Shown here: piece by piece, positions 15,719 through 24,164 of the stretch
Layout of the letters: every line of letters begins with the position of its first letter
Numbering within the stretch: position 1 is the first letter of the stretch
Assembly: GCA_902796075.1 (NCBI GenBank)
Contig: CADBNN010000042.1
Coordinates: forward strand, 1-32,416
Origin: Oscillospiraceae bacterium
Lineage (GTDB): Bacteria; Bacillota; Clostridia; Oscillospirales; Acutalibacteraceae
Length of the DNA stretch: 32,416 nt
Direction of reading: 5' to 3'
Notes under the pieces: model-generated
Database searches by the model: none
The model's input: the letters and a program-made list of their open reading frames with translations, nothing else
What the model was told of the DNA's origin: nothing
Made by a program: the position numbers and the translations under genes

Positions 15719-16717
15719 ATGGAAGAACAAAAAAAGCAGCGCATTTACAGCGCCATTCAACCCAGCGGCATGCTCACGCTGGGCAATTATCTGGGCGCCC
15801 TGCGCAACTGGGTCGCCATGCAGGATGAATATGAATGTATTTACACGGTAGCCGACCTGCACGCTATCACCGTGCGGCAAACGCCGGCTGATTTCCGTCG
15901 CCAGATTTTAGAAACCTACGCTCTTTTGCTGGCGGTCGGTGTAGATACCTCCCGCTCCATTCTGTTCATTCAGTCCCATGTGGCGGAGCACAGCCAGCTT
16001 GCCTGGCTGCTGAATTGCTACACCCAATTCGGTGAACTGTCCCGCATGACGCAGTTCAAAGAAAAATCTATCTCTCACGCCGATAACGTCAACGCCGGCC
16101 TGTTTACCTATCCCGCCCTGATGGCTGCCGATATTTTGCTGTATCAGGCCGACCGTGTGCCGGTGGGGCACGACCAAAAACAGCATTTGGAACTCACCCG
16201 CGACGTAGCGATCCGTTTCAATAATCTGTACGGCGACGTATTCACCGTTCCCGAGCCCTTTATTCCCAAAACCGGCGCCCGCGTCAAATCTCTGCAAGAC
16301 CCCACGCAAAAAATGTCAAAATCCGACGCCAATCCCAACGCCTGGGTGGCCATTCTGGATAAACCGGATGACATCATGCGCAAATTTAAGCGCGCCGTTA
16401 CCGACAGCGAATCCTGCGTACGCTATGCCGAAGGGAAAGACGGCATCAATAATTTGATGGAGATCTACGCGGCCGTTACCGGCAAAACCTATCAAACCAT
16501 TGAAGGAGAGTTTGCCGGCAAGGGCTACGGCAATTTTAAGCTTGCCGTGGGCGAAGCTGTCGTGGAAACCCTTCGTCCTATTCAAGCCACCTTTGCCGAT
16601 TTAATGAAGAATAAGGATTATTTACAATCCGTATGGCGTGAAAACGCCCAAAAAGCCGAGCCCATCGCCCGCCGGACCCTGGCCAAGGCCATGAAAAAAA
16701 TCGGCTACATTTTTTAA
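15719..16717 (+). CDS. trpS: Tryptophanyl-tRNA synthetase
   Basis: TrpS charges tRNA-Trp with tryptophan at the expense of ATP. The 332-residue class I synthetase has the HIGH-equivalent region SGMLTLGNYLGAL near residues 17-29 and KMSKS at 198-202, with VGHDQKQHLELTRD typical of TrpRS. Length is normal. ATG at 15719 is chosen because AAAGGA lies about 10 nt upstream; GTG at 15710 would be almost on top of that site. No T-box leader is visible in front of it, and it is embedded in the operon, 5 bp after the kinase gene, so Trp-specific regulation at this spot is unlikely. Confidence 0.96.
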   Translation: MEEQKKQRIYSAIQPSGMLTLGNYLGALRNWVAMQDEYECIYTVADLHAITVRQTPADFRRQILETYALLLAVGVDTSRSILFIQSHVAEHSQLAWLLNCYTQFGELSRMTQFKEKSISHADNVNAGLFTYPALMAADILLYQADRVPVGHDQKQHLELTRDVAIRFNNLYGDVFTVPEPFIPKTGARVKSLQDPTQKMSKSDANPNAWVAILDKPDDIMRKFKRAVTDSESCVRYAEGKDGINNLMEIYAAVTGKTYQTIEGEFAGKGYGNFKLAVGEAVVETLRPIQATFADLMKNKDYLQSVWRENAQKAEPIARRTLAKAMKKIGYIF

Positions 16718-16731
16718 CGGGAGCAAGCAAC

Positions 16732-17664
16732 ATGCAGCAAACCGATTATAATGAAATCGTATTTTCCGTACCGGCTGCCGACCTTGACCGGGCTGCCGAC
16801 ATCGCCACGCTGGTGGGCACCGGCGGGTTATACGTGGAAGATTATCGCAATTTAGAGGAAGCTGTTCAGCAAATAGCCCATATAGACTTGATCGATGATG
16901 ACCTGCTCAAAAAAGACCGGTCAGTTGGCAAAATCCATTTGTATTTAGACATGACTGTGCATCCTTCGGAAGTGATCGAATACGTGTCGGAGCATTTGCG
17001 TGCCGCCCGTATCAGCTTTTCGGTGGATTCCTCTTTGTGCCGGTATGAAGATTGGGCCAATAACTGGAAACAGTATTTTAAACCCACGCCGGTGGGGCGG
17101 CGTTTGCTGATTCGTCCCGCGTGGGAACCGCCGCAAACAGGGGAGCGTACCGAACTGATGCTGGAACCCGGCCTTGCTTTTGGTACCGGCACCCACGAAA
17201 CAACCCGCCTGTGTTTGGAACTGCTGGACCAGTACCTTACCGGCGGCGAAACGGTGCTGGATATCGGCTGCGGCAGCGGTATTTTGTCTATCGCGGCGCT
17301 GCTGCTGGGTGCCCAAAGCGCTGTGGGGGTGGACATTGATGAACTGGCCGTTGCCACCGCCCGCGCCAACGCCGCCGCCAATCGGGTGGCGGATCGTTTC
17401 ACCGGCATTTGCGGCGATTTGACCGACAAAGTCTCCGGCCGTTTTCAGGTGATCACCGCCAATATTGTGGCCGACGTGATCATCGGCCTTAACCGATCGG
17501 TGCGTAACTTTATGCAGCCCGGCGCCCTGTATTTGATGAGCGGTATTATTGACCATCGAGAATCAGACGTGATGGCCAGCCTGCAGCAAGAATTTGACGT
17601 GCTGGAAATCCGTCGCCAGCGGGGTTGGACGGCTATTGCGGCCCGCCCGAAAAGCGTGCTATGA
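16732..17664 (+). CDS. prmA: Ribosomal protein L11 methyltransferase
   Basis: PrmA trimethylates lysines and the N-terminus of ribosomal protein L11 using SAM. The 310-residue protein has an N-terminal substrate-recognition domain (about 1-100), a helical linker and a class I SAM methyltransferase domain with GTGTHETTRL (151-160), VLDIGCGSGILS (175-186) and ITANIVADVI, the family-specific N-x-x-A-D/N motif. Start ATG at 16732 follows GGGAGC. The stop overlaps the next methyltransferase start by ATGA. In many Clostridia prmA lies next to dnaJ; here it is separated from the dnaK-dnaJ operon by several RNA-modifying genes. Confidence 0.95.
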   Translation: MQQTDYNEIVFSVPAADLDRAADIATLVGTGGLYVEDYRNLEEAVQQIAHIDLIDDDLLKKDRSVGKIHLYLDMTVHPSEVIEYVSEHLRAARISFSVDSSLCRYEDWANNWKQYFKPTPVGRRLLIRPAWEPPQTGERTELMLEPGLAFGTGTHETTRLCLELLDQYLTGGETVLDIGCGSGILSIAALLLGAQSAVGVDIDELAVATARANAAANRVADRFTGICGDLTDKVSGRFQVITANIVADVIIGLNRSVRNFMQPGALYLMSGIIDHRESDVMASLQQEFDVLEIRRQRGWTAIAARPKSVL

Positions 17665-18410
17665 ACCATGTGAATTTAACGCGCCACGATTTAGGCGACG
17701 GCGTTTGTTTGTTCACCGATTCAGTACACCGTTTTGGCACCGACGGCGTTTTGTTGGCAGATTTTGCAGCGCCGCGCCGTCAAGATAAAACGGTGGAATT
17801 CGGCACGGGGTGCGGCATCATTTCGCTTATCTGGCTGCGCAACGGTTCGCCTGCCCGCATGCAGGCCTTTGACATTCAGCCCGCCGCGGTTGACTTGGTG
17901 CAAATGGCCGTTGCCGAAAACCACGCCGCCGACCGATTGTATGTTGCCGTGCAGGATCTGCGCTGTTTGCCGGCTGATTACCCGAAAGGGTATTACGACC
18001 TTGTTGTGATGAATCCGCCGTATAAAAAGGCGGAAGATGGCGTTATCAGCCCCCAAAACGGCCTGGCGGTTGCCCGGCATGAAATTGCATGTAATTGGGA
18101 GCAGATCTGTCGTGCGGCGGCCGACTTGCTGAACACCGGCGGCCGGTTTTGCTGTTGCCACCGGCCGGCCCGGCTGGCTGAGGTTATGGTTACCCTGCAT
18201 AACGCCGGTTTGGAACCCAAACGTCTGCGTCTGGTGCATCAGCGTCCCGGCGCCGCGCCAAATCTGGTGCTGATCGAAAGCAAAAAAGGCGCTTTTCCCG
18301 GGCTTATCGTGGAACCGCCGTTTTATTTGGAAGACGCCTCCGGCGCTGTTTCTTCCCAGGCTCGCGCGGCCTACGGCGCTTATTTTACCCAAAAGGAGTG
18401 TGCAAAGTGA
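17661..18410 (+). CDS. tRNA1(Val) A37 N6-methyltransferase-like (TrmN6/YfiC family)
   Basis: This 249-residue SAM-dependent methyltransferase has the glycine motif VEFGTGCGIISL (residues 45-56) and NPPY (118-121), the signature of N6-adenine or N5-glutamine methylation. The N-terminus LGDGVCLFTDSVHRFGTDGVLLADF is characteristic of the TrmN6/YfiC group, which methylates A37 in tRNA-Val; the exact target here is inferred. ATG at 17661 overlaps the prmA stop (ATGA); the frame is open 12 codons further up but only inside prmA. The 3' end overlaps rsmI by GTGA. The yfiC-rsmI pairing matches the yabB-yabC arrangement of Bacillus relatives, which supports the assignment. Confidence 0.9.
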   Translation: MNHVNLTRHDLGDGVCLFTDSVHRFGTDGVLLADFAAPRRQDKTVEFGTGCGIISLIWLRNGSPARMQAFDIQPAAVDLVQMAVAENHAADRLYVAVQDLRCLPADYPKGYYDLVVMNPPYKKAEDGVISPQNGLAVARHEIACNWEQICRAAADLLNTGGRFCCCHRPARLAEVMVTLHNAGLEPKRLRLVHQRPGAAPNLVLIESKKGAFPGLIVEPPFYLEDASGAVSSQARAAYGAYFTQKECAK

Positions 18411-19243
18411 GCGGCACGTTATATGTGGTTGGCACGCCCATCGGCAACTTGCAGGATTTTTCGCCCCGTGCGCTGCAAACTTTGGCCGACGTGGATTTTA
18501 TTGCCGCGGAAGATACGCGCGTCACCTTAAAACTGCTCACGCACTTTGGCCTTAAAAAGCCGTTGGTGAGTTATTATGAACATAATAAAGCCTCGCAGGG
18601 TCCTGTTATTGTTGCCCGTTTGGCGGCAGGGGAGTCTTGCGCTTTGGTAACCGACGCCGGCCTGCCTGCTATTTCCGATCCGGGCGAAGCGTTGGTGCGC
18701 CTGTGTCACCAAGCGGGCGTGCCGGTGGTTTCGGTACCTGGCCCAAGCGCATTAACGGCCGCTTTATCCGTTTCTGGCATGCCGTCCGATCATTTTTATT
18801 TTGAAGGTTTTCTCAGCGCCGACAAAAAAGAAAGGGCCGACCGCTTGCAGCGATTGGCCGCGGTGCCGTGCACCTTACTGTTTTACGAAGCCCCCCATAA
18901 GCTGGCGGCCACCGCGCAGGAAATGCTGCGCGTTTTCGGTGACCGCCCAATGGCGGCGGTGCGGGAATTAACCAAGATCCATGAAGAGATCCTTCCCACC
19001 ACGCTGGCTGCCTTTTGCGACCGGTTAGCCCGGCAGGAACCCCGTGGCGAATATGTGCTGATCGTGCAGGGGGCGCCGGTTGAAGCGAATGACGACAAGC
19101 AGCACACATTACAGCAGGCGCTTGCGCTGGCAGCGCGGCTGCAGGAAGAGGGCTTGCCTCCCACAAAAGCGGCCAAAATCGCCGCCGAATTTACCGGCCG
19201 TAAAAAAGGCGACGTTTACGCCGCCATGACCGGAAAAGATTAA
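18407..19243 (+). CDS. rsmI: 16S rRNA (cytidine-1402 2'-O) methyltransferase
   Basis: RsmI methylates the ribose of C1402 in the decoding centre of 16S rRNA. The 278-residue protein belongs to the tetrapyrrole-methylase fold and shows LYVVGTPIGNLQDFSPRAL, AEDTRVTLKLL, TDAGLPAISDPGE and VSVPGPSALTAALSVSG, all RsmI signatures. The start is GTG at 18407, with AAAAGGAG 8 nt upstream and a GTGA overlap with the preceding stop; GTG at 18398 falls on the Shine-Dalgarno itself. The C-terminal extension of about 60 residues is Ala/Lys-rich and ends GRKKGDVYAAMTGKD, typical for the family. Confidence 0.96.
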   Translation: MSGTLYVVGTPIGNLQDFSPRALQTLADVDFIAAEDTRVTLKLLTHFGLKKPLVSYYEHNKASQGPVIVARLAAGESCALVTDAGLPAISDPGEALVRLCHQAGVPVVSVPGPSALTAALSVSGMPSDHFYFEGFLSADKKERADRLQRLAAVPCTLLFYEAPHKLAATAQEMLRVFGDRPMAAVRELTKIHEEILPTTLAAFCDRLARQEPRGEYVLIVQGAPVEANDDKQHTLQQALALAARLQEEGLPPTKAAKIAAEFTGRKKGDVYAAMTGKD

Positions 19244-19270
19244 CGCGAAGCAGGGAACAGGGGAATACAC

Positions 19271-20125
19271 GTGAAACGCCAATCCAAACCGAAAAAGAGC
19301 AAAGCGCGCCGCCGCTGGCTGATTGCCGGCCTGGTGGTGCTGTTTTTGTTTGCGTTCTGGTATTTTGAAAACTACACCTTCACCGTCACATCTGCAAGCG
19401 TTTCCACTTCTAAAGTTTCGCAGCCCGTCACGTTGGTGCAGCTGTCCGATCTTCACGGCGCCATATTCGGCAAAGGCAACAGCCGTTTGATCGAAGCCGT
19501 TCGCCGGCAGCAGCCCGACTTAATATGCGTCACGGGCGATATGTACACAAATGGCGACGAGGCCGGCCGGAAAACAGCGCTGGCTTTAATGGCCGATTTG
19601 ACCGAGCTTGCGCCCGTATATTTTGTGCAAGGGGAGCACGACCAGGAGGAAGCTTATCTGCAAGCCCTTTCCCAAAGCGGCGTGCACGTAATGGCCTACC
19701 GGATGGAAACGCTCACCATTCATAACGATAAAATCGTGCTGTACGGCATCAATAACGTGTATTATTCCGATACCTTTAATCTGTTTCGCGAATTTGACAA
19801 GCCGCCGGCCGACGCTTTTTCCGTTCTGTTGGCGCATATCCCCAATTATGAAGCGTTCAACTGGTTCGGGCCCGATTTATCGATCTGCGGCGATACGCAC
19901 GGGGGCGTTATGCAGCTGCCTTTTTTAGGCCCGCTGTATTGTGATGGTCAATGGCTGCCAAAACTCACTACCGAAAAGCGGCCTATCATAGACAAAGGCT
20001 TGTTTTCCACCTACACAGGCCATTTGTACGTAAGCGGCGGCCTGGGCAACTATCCCTATCCCGTGCGGCTGTTCAACCGGCCGGAGATTTCTGTTATCAC
20101 CATTCAACCGGAGGCTGCGCCATGA
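19271..20125 (+). CDS. Membrane-anchored metallophosphoesterase (YkuE/YaeI-like)
   Basis: This 284-residue protein has a very basic N-terminus (KRQSKPKKSKARRR), one transmembrane helix at about 16-34, and an extracytoplasmic calcineurin-like phosphoesterase domain. Motifs are QLSDLHG (D60, H62), VTGDMYTNGDE (D90), LLAHIPNY and GDTHGG. The Asn-His motif, usually GNH[DE], reads GEHD at 121-124, an unusual Asn-to-Glu change at a metal ligand. YkuE-like proteins are wall-located phosphoesterases or lipid phosphatases; the substrate here is unknown. GTG at 19271 has AGGGG 8 nt upstream. The stop overlaps the next gene by ATGA. Confidence 0.85.
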   Translation: MKRQSKPKKSKARRRWLIAGLVVLFLFAFWYFENYTFTVTSASVSTSKVSQPVTLVQLSDLHGAIFGKGNSRLIEAVRRQQPDLICVTGDMYTNGDEAGRKTALALMADLTELAPVYFVQGEHDQEEAYLQALSQSGVHVMAYRMETLTIHNDKIVLYGINNVYYSDTFNLFREFDKPPADAFSVLLAHIPNYEAFNWFGPDLSICGDTHGGVMQLPFLGPLYCDGQWLPKLTTEKRPIIDKGLFSTYTGHLYVSGGLGNYPYPVRLFNRPEISVITIQPEAAP

Positions 20126-20436
20126 TCTTTCAAAAAATACGCAATCGAAAATTGCACGCCAACAAAGCGGTACTGGCCCGCATCAACGGCAAGCCGATCC
20201 GCTATGTTTCCAGCCGGGACGAAAACAATGTAGAAACCATTTTGGGCAGGGGCGGCCTGCTGCAGGTGAAAGATGATCGCATCACCTTAAACTGCGAGGG
20301 CAAAACCGTATTTGCCTGTCCCGCCAAAGGAGCCGTCATCGCCGAACTCATCAGTTTGGGCGGCGTGCGTATCACCGGCTTGGTGGATGGCGAGGAACAA
20401 ACCGTCACAGCCTTTTTCACATACTTTAATAAATAA
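20122..20436 (+). CDS. Small conserved-looking protein of unknown function
   Basis: I do not recognise a named domain in this 104-residue protein. It begins MIFQKIRNRKLHANKAVLARING with a basic first half, then alternating short hydrophobic stretches (LLQVKDDRITLNCEGKTVF, AVIAELISLGGVRITGL) that look like a beta-sandwich. There is no signal peptide or membrane helix, so it is probably cytoplasmic. ATG at 20122 has GGAGG 8 nt upstream and overlaps the phosphoesterase stop by ATGA, so it is real and coupled. It is the last gene before the operon terminator. Its function may relate to the phosphoesterase or to the RNA-modifying genes upstream, but nothing in the sequence decides this. Confidence 0.75.
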   Translation: MIFQKIRNRKLHANKAVLARINGKPIRYVSSRDENNVETILGRGGLLQVKDDRITLNCEGKTVFACPAKGAVIAELISLGGVRITGLVDGEEQTVTAFFTYFNK

Positions 20437-20442
20437 GCGCAG

Positions 20443-20479
20443 CAGCCTTTCGATGCCGTTCGGAAGGCTGTATTTTTTT
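20443..20479 (+). terminator. Terminator of the recJ-to-unknown-gene cluster
   Basis: CAGCCTT / AAGGCTG (20443-20449 and 20464-20470) with a 14-nt loop, followed by TATTTTTTT. It separates the long plus-strand cluster from the CIRCE-controlled heat-shock operon. Confidence 0.8.
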
Positions 20480-20517
20480 AAAGGTCAAAAAAAGTCAAAA
20501 AAATTTATCAAAAAGTA

Positions 20518-20546
20518 TTGACAAATGCAGGGAAGGGTGGTAAAGT
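20518..20546 (+). promoter_or_regulatory. Promoter of the hrcA operon
   Basis: TTGACA (20518-20523) and TAAAGT (20541-20546) with a 17-bp spacer. CIRCE lies 7 bp downstream, so HrcA bound there would cover the transcription start region. Confidence 0.7.
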
Positions 20547-20553
20547 ATAGTTG

Positions 20554-20580
20554 TTAGCACTCGAGGTGTTAAAGTGCTAA
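20554..20580 (+). promoter_or_regulatory. CIRCE operator (HrcA binding site)
   Basis: TTAGCACTC-N9-AAGTGCTAA, which matches the consensus TTAGCACTC-N9-GAGTGCTAA with one mismatch in the right arm. It lies between the promoter and hrcA and is the known target of the HrcA repressor, giving heat-shock control of the operon. Confidence 0.96.
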
Positions 20581-20600
20581 ACAAGTAAGGAGGCGGCAAC

Positions 20601-21614
20601 ATGAACGCGACCCAGCGCAAAGACAGCGTGTTAGGTAGTGTGATCGAATTGTACGTTCGCACCGGCGAACCGGTGGGATCCAAAGTGGTTTCCGCCTATT
20701 TAAACGACGTTTGCTCTACCGCCACCATCCGCAATGATATGGGGGAACTGATCGAACGCGGTTATTTGCTGCAGCCTCACACCTCGGCCGGGCGCGTGCC
20801 TTCGGCAAAAGGGTATCGGTACTATGTTGACCGGCTTATGACGACGCAACCCCTTTCGGCAGCCGAAAAATCCGCCGTTCGCAGTCGTCTGCCTTCTTTT
20901 GCCGGCGATCCGGACCGTTTTATGACCGACACCGCCAAAGCCCTTGCCGACCTGACCCGTTGGACCACCATGATCACCTCGCCGGTTGATACTTCGGCCA
21001 CCTTAAAACGCATGGAGATCATCCCCATGTCCGCCCGGTCTGTGCTTGTGGCCGTGCTCACTTCTTCCGGTGTGATGAAAAGCAAAGTGTGTCATTTGCC
21101 CGGTCCCGTTTCAGCGCAGGAGCTGGCGCAGTTCAGCCGGTTGCTCAACGAACGGTTTTGCGACCTGCCGCTGGCGCACGTTACACCTGCCGCAGCCCAA
21201 ACGCTGGCCGTTTCATTCGGCGCGCAGGCGCTTCGGTTTGCACCGCTATTGGATTTGGCGTTTGACGCGGTACGAGATTCTTTCCGTTGTGCCTTGCTGC
21301 TGGAAGGGCAGGCCAATTTGCTGCTATATAAAGAATTTTCGCCTGCCGCTGTGATCGATCTTTATACCCGCCGCGATTCGTTGGCGCCGTTTTTGCAAAC
21401 GCCGGACGAAACGTCGGTGTTTATCGGCCCCGAGCTGCAGGATCTGGCCTTGCGCAACGCCTGCCTCATCACCAGCGAATATCGCTTAAGCGACGGCTTA
21501 AAGGGCAAAATAGGCTTGCTGGGGCCCATCCATACCGATTACGCGCACATGGTGCCGCTGGTGGAATTTGCCGCCCGCGCTGTACAAAATAAAGTAGAAC
21601 ACGTGATACAATAG
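20601..21614 (+). CDS. hrcA: Heat-inducible transcription repressor HrcA
   Basis: HrcA represses class I heat-shock genes by binding CIRCE and is stabilised by GroEL. This 337-residue protein has the N-terminal winged helix with LYVRTGEPVGSKVVSAYL, STATIRNDMGELIERGYL and QPHTSAGRVPSAKGYRYYV, all diagnostic. The C-terminal part holds the GAF-like and dimerisation regions, ending GPIHTDYAHMVPLVEF. ATG at 20601 follows AAGGAGG. CIRCE lies 20 bp upstream of the start, so the gene is autoregulated. It is the first gene of hrcA-grpE-dnaK-dnaJ. Confidence 0.97.
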   Translation: MNATQRKDSVLGSVIELYVRTGEPVGSKVVSAYLNDVCSTATIRNDMGELIERGYLLQPHTSAGRVPSAKGYRYYVDRLMTTQPLSAAEKSAVRSRLPSFAGDPDRFMTDTAKALADLTRWTTMITSPVDTSATLKRMEIIPMSARSVLVAVLTSSGVMKSKVCHLPGPVSAQELAQFSRLLNERFCDLPLAHVTPAAAQTLAVSFGAQALRFAPLLDLAFDAVRDSFRCALLLEGQANLLLYKEFSPAAVIDLYTRRDSLAPFLQTPDETSVFIGPELQDLALRNACLITSEYRLSDGLKGKIGLLGPIHTDYAHMVPLVEFAARAVQNKVEHVIQ

Positions 21615-21642
21615 GCGCTTCACCTTTAAGGAGTTGATTTTT

Positions 21643-22197
21643 TTGGAAGAAAAAGACGTAGTGCAAGCTGAGCAAGCAGAAAATGCCGCGCAAGAATCCC
21701 AAGAGGATCAGGAAACCGCTCAGCCGGCCGAACAGCCCGAACAACCGGCCGATCCGCTGGCCGAACTGCAGCAGCAGTTAGAAGAACAGAAGGATTTGTT
21801 GTTGCGCACGGCGGCGGAATACGATAATTATAAAAAGCGCACCCAACGGGAAAAAGAAGAACTTAGTCATTTTACTAAATGTATGATGATAAAAGAGCTG
21901 CTGCCTGCGCTGGATAACTTTCAGCGCGCTTCCCAAGCGGGTATCGACAATCCGGACGAATACAAAAAGGGTATGGATATGAGCATCAAATCCTTCACCG
22001 ATTGTCTGGAAAAAATGGGACTTACCGCATTCGGCGCTCCGGGCGATCCCTTTGATCCGGAACTGCATAACGCGGTATCGAAAATCGAAGACGATTCTTT
22101 GGGCGAAAACTGCATTGCCCAGGTGTATCAAAAAGGTTATCAATTAGGCCAAACGGTGGTTCGCCACGCCATGGTGGTCGTGGCCAACTGCAATTAA
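21643..22197 (+). CDS. grpE: Nucleotide exchange factor GrpE
   Basis: GrpE releases ADP from DnaK in the chaperone cycle. The 184-residue protein has an acidic, Gln/Ala/Pro-rich disordered N-terminus (about 1-45), a long coiled-coil with LLRTAAEYDNYKKRTQREKEEL, and the beta-domain ending HNAVSKIEDDSL and GYQLGQTVVRHAMVVV, typical of GrpE. The start is TTG at 21643 with AAGGAG 9 nt upstream; the other TTG at 21634 immediately follows the Shine-Dalgarno. It lies 28 bp after hrcA and 39 bp before dnaK, under the same CIRCE. Confidence 0.95.
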   Translation: MEEKDVVQAEQAENAAQESQEDQETAQPAEQPEQPADPLAELQQQLEEQKDLLLRTAAEYDNYKKRTQREKEELSHFTKCMMIKELLPALDNFQRASQAGIDNPDEYKKGMDMSIKSFTDCLEKMGLTAFGAPGDPFDPELHNAVSKIEDDSLGENCIAQVYQKGYQLGQTVVRHAMVVVANCN

Positions 22198-22236
22198 AGC
22201 ATATATTACAAGTGTAACTTGAGGAGGAATACTATT

Positions 22237-24081
22237 ATGGCAAAAATCATCGGTATTGACTTAGGTACCACCAATTCCTGCGTAGCCGTTATTGAAGGCG
22301 GCGAGCCGGTCGTTATCGCAAACGCGGAAGGCGCGCGCACTACGCCGTCTGTTGTGGCGTTTTCCAAAACGGGTGAACGCATGGTAGGCCAGGTTGCCAA
22401 ACGGCAGGCCATCACCAATCCGGACCGCACCATTTCGTCCATCAAACGTGAAATGGGCAGCGCCTACAAAGTGACGATAGACGGCAAAGCCTACACCCCG
22501 CAAGAAATCTCGGCCATCATTTTGCAAAAACTCAAAACTGACGCCGAAAGCTATTTGGGCGATAAAGTCACCGAAGCGGTCATCACCGTGCCGGCTTATT
22601 TCACCGATGCGCAGCGCCAGGCCACAAAGGACGCCGGTAAAATCGCCGGTTTGGACGTAAAGCGTATCATCAACGAACCCACCGCCGCGGCGCTGGCCTA
22701 CGGCATTGATAAAGAAACCGACCAAAAGGTCATGGTATACGACCTGGGCGGCGGTACTTTCGACGTTTCCATTATCGAAATGGGCGACGGCGTGCAGGAA
22801 GTGCTGGCTACCGCCGGTAACAACCGCTTGGGCGGCGACGATTTTGATAAGCGCATTATGGACTGGATCGTTGACAATTTCAAGAAAGAAAACGGCATTG
22901 ACCTTTCCGGCGATAAAATGGCCATGCAGCGCATCAAAGAAGCGGCCGAAAAAGCCAAGATCGACCTGTCCGGCATGACGACGGCCGACATCAACCTGCC
23001 CTTTATCACGGCTGATTCCACCGGCCCTAAACATTATGAAGCTACTTTGACCCGCGCCAAATTCAACGAGATCACGGCCGACCTGGTAGAATCCACCATG
23101 GGCCCCGTGCGGCAGGCGTTAAGCGATTCCGGCCTTTCTGCTTCTCAGTTGGATAAAGTGTTGCTGGTGGGCGGTTCCACCCGCATTCCCGCCGTGCAGG
23201 AAGCCATTAAAAACTTCACCGGCAAGGAACCCTTTAAGGGCATTAACCCCGACGAATGCGTTGCCGTGGGCGCCGCGCTGCAAGCCGGCGTGCTGGGCGG
23301 CGACGTAAAAGGCCTGCTGCTGCTGGACGTTACGCCGTTGTCCCTTGGTATTGAAACCATGGGCGGTATCAACACCAAGGTCATCGACCGCAACACCACC
23401 ATCCCCGCCAAAAAGAGCCAGGTGTTCTCCACTGCGGCAGACGGTCAAACTTCGGTAGAAGTTCACGTGCTGCAGGGCGAACGGGAATTTGCAAAAGACA
23501 ATAAAACGCTGGGCGTGTTCCATTTAGACGGTATTGCGCCCGCACCCCGCGGCGTGCCGCAAATTGAAGTGACCTTTGATATCGACGCCAACGGCATTGT
23601 GAACGTTTCGGCCAAAGACCTGGGCACCGGTAAGGAACAACACATTACCATCACTTCCAGCACCAACATGTCCAAGGAAGATATCGATCGTGCCGTGAAA
23701 GAAGCGGAAGAATTTGCGGCGGAAGACAAAAAGCGTAAAGAAGCGGTGGACATTCGTAACGGCGCCGATCAAATGGTGTATCAGTGCGAAAAGACCTTGA
23801 CCGATATGGGCGACAAGCTGGATGAAAACGAAAAAGCCGGTCTGCAAGCCAAAATCGACCAGGCCAAGGAAGCGTTGAAGGGCGACGATACCGACAAGAT
23901 CAAGGCCGCGACCGACGAATTGCAGCAAGAGATCTATAAGGTTTCCGAAAAGATCTACAAAGCCGCGCAAGAAGCGTCTGCTCAGCAAAACGGTGACGCC
24001 CAGGCGGCCGGCGGCGACGCCAACGGAAACAATGTGTACGACGCCGACTATACCGACGTGGACGATACAAAATCGGAATAA
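22237..24081 (+). CDS. dnaK: Molecular chaperone DnaK (Hsp70)
   Basis: DnaK is the ATP-dependent Hsp70 chaperone. The 614-residue protein begins [18 protein letters not shown] and contains [41 protein letters not shown] and [13 protein letters not shown] of the ATPase domain. The substrate-binding domain ([13 protein letters not shown] onward), helical lid and an Ala/Asp-rich tail ending in [13 protein letters not shown] follow. Length and the Gram-positive deletion in the ATPase domain fit Firmicutes. ATG at 22237 follows GAGGAGG closely. A terminator-like hairpin lies between it and dnaJ. Confidence 0.98.
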   Translation: MAKIIGIDLGTTNSCVAVIEGGEPVVIANAEGARTTPSVVAFSKTGERMVGQVAKRQAITNPDRTISSIKREMGSAYKVTIDGKAYTPQEISAIILQKLKTDAESYLGDKVTEAVITVPAYFTDAQRQATKDAGKIAGLDVKRIINEPTAAALAYGIDKETDQKVMVYDLGGGTFDVSIIEMGDGVQEVLATAGNNRLGGDDFDKRIMDWIVDNFKKENGIDLSGDKMAMQRIKEAAEKAKIDLSGMTTADINLPFITADSTGPKHYEATLTRAKFNEITADLVESTMGPVRQALSDSGLSASQLDKVLLVGGSTRIPAVQEAIKNFTGKEPFKGINPDECVAVGAALQAGVLGGDVKGLLLLDVTPLSLGIETMGGINTKVIDRNTTIPAKKSQVFSTAADGQTSVEVHVLQGEREFAKDNKTLGVFHLDGIAPAPRGVPQIEVTFDIDANGIVNVSAKDLGTGKEQHITITSSTNMSKEDIDRAVKEAEEFAAEDKKRKEAVDIRNGADQMVYQCEKTLTDMGDKLDENEKAGLQAKIDQAKEALKGDDTDKIKAATDELQQEIYKVSEKIYKAAQEASAQQNGDAQAAGGDANGNNVYDADYTDVDDTKSE

Positions 24082-24094
24082 TACGTCACGATAC

Positions 24095-24144
24095 GGGTTG
24101 CGGCTCGAAGAAGGCATTTTTCTTCGGGCTGCAAAACCCTTTTT
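24095..24144 (+). terminator. Terminator-like hairpin between dnaK and dnaJ
   Basis: A long imperfect stem: GGGTT-GC-GCTC-GAAGAA (from 24095) pairs with TTCTTC-GGGC-GC-AACCC (to 24139) around loop GGCATTT, followed by five T residues. It lies in the 83-bp dnaK-dnaJ gap and has the form of an intrinsic terminator; partial termination or transcript processing would set DnaJ below DnaK. No promoter for dnaJ is obvious downstream of it. Confidence 0.7.
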
Positions 24145-24164
24145 ATCAGAAAGTGTGATCAGAT

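Noticed and set aside
15690..15720. T-box riboswitch in front of trpS
   Set aside because: Only 5 bp separate trpS from the preceding gene; there is no space or TGGACC-like T-box motif before it.
22261..23034. 257-codon minus-strand frame opposite dnaK
   Set aside because: Typical long antisense frame in GC-rich dnaK; no start signal and His/Phe/Val-biased composition.
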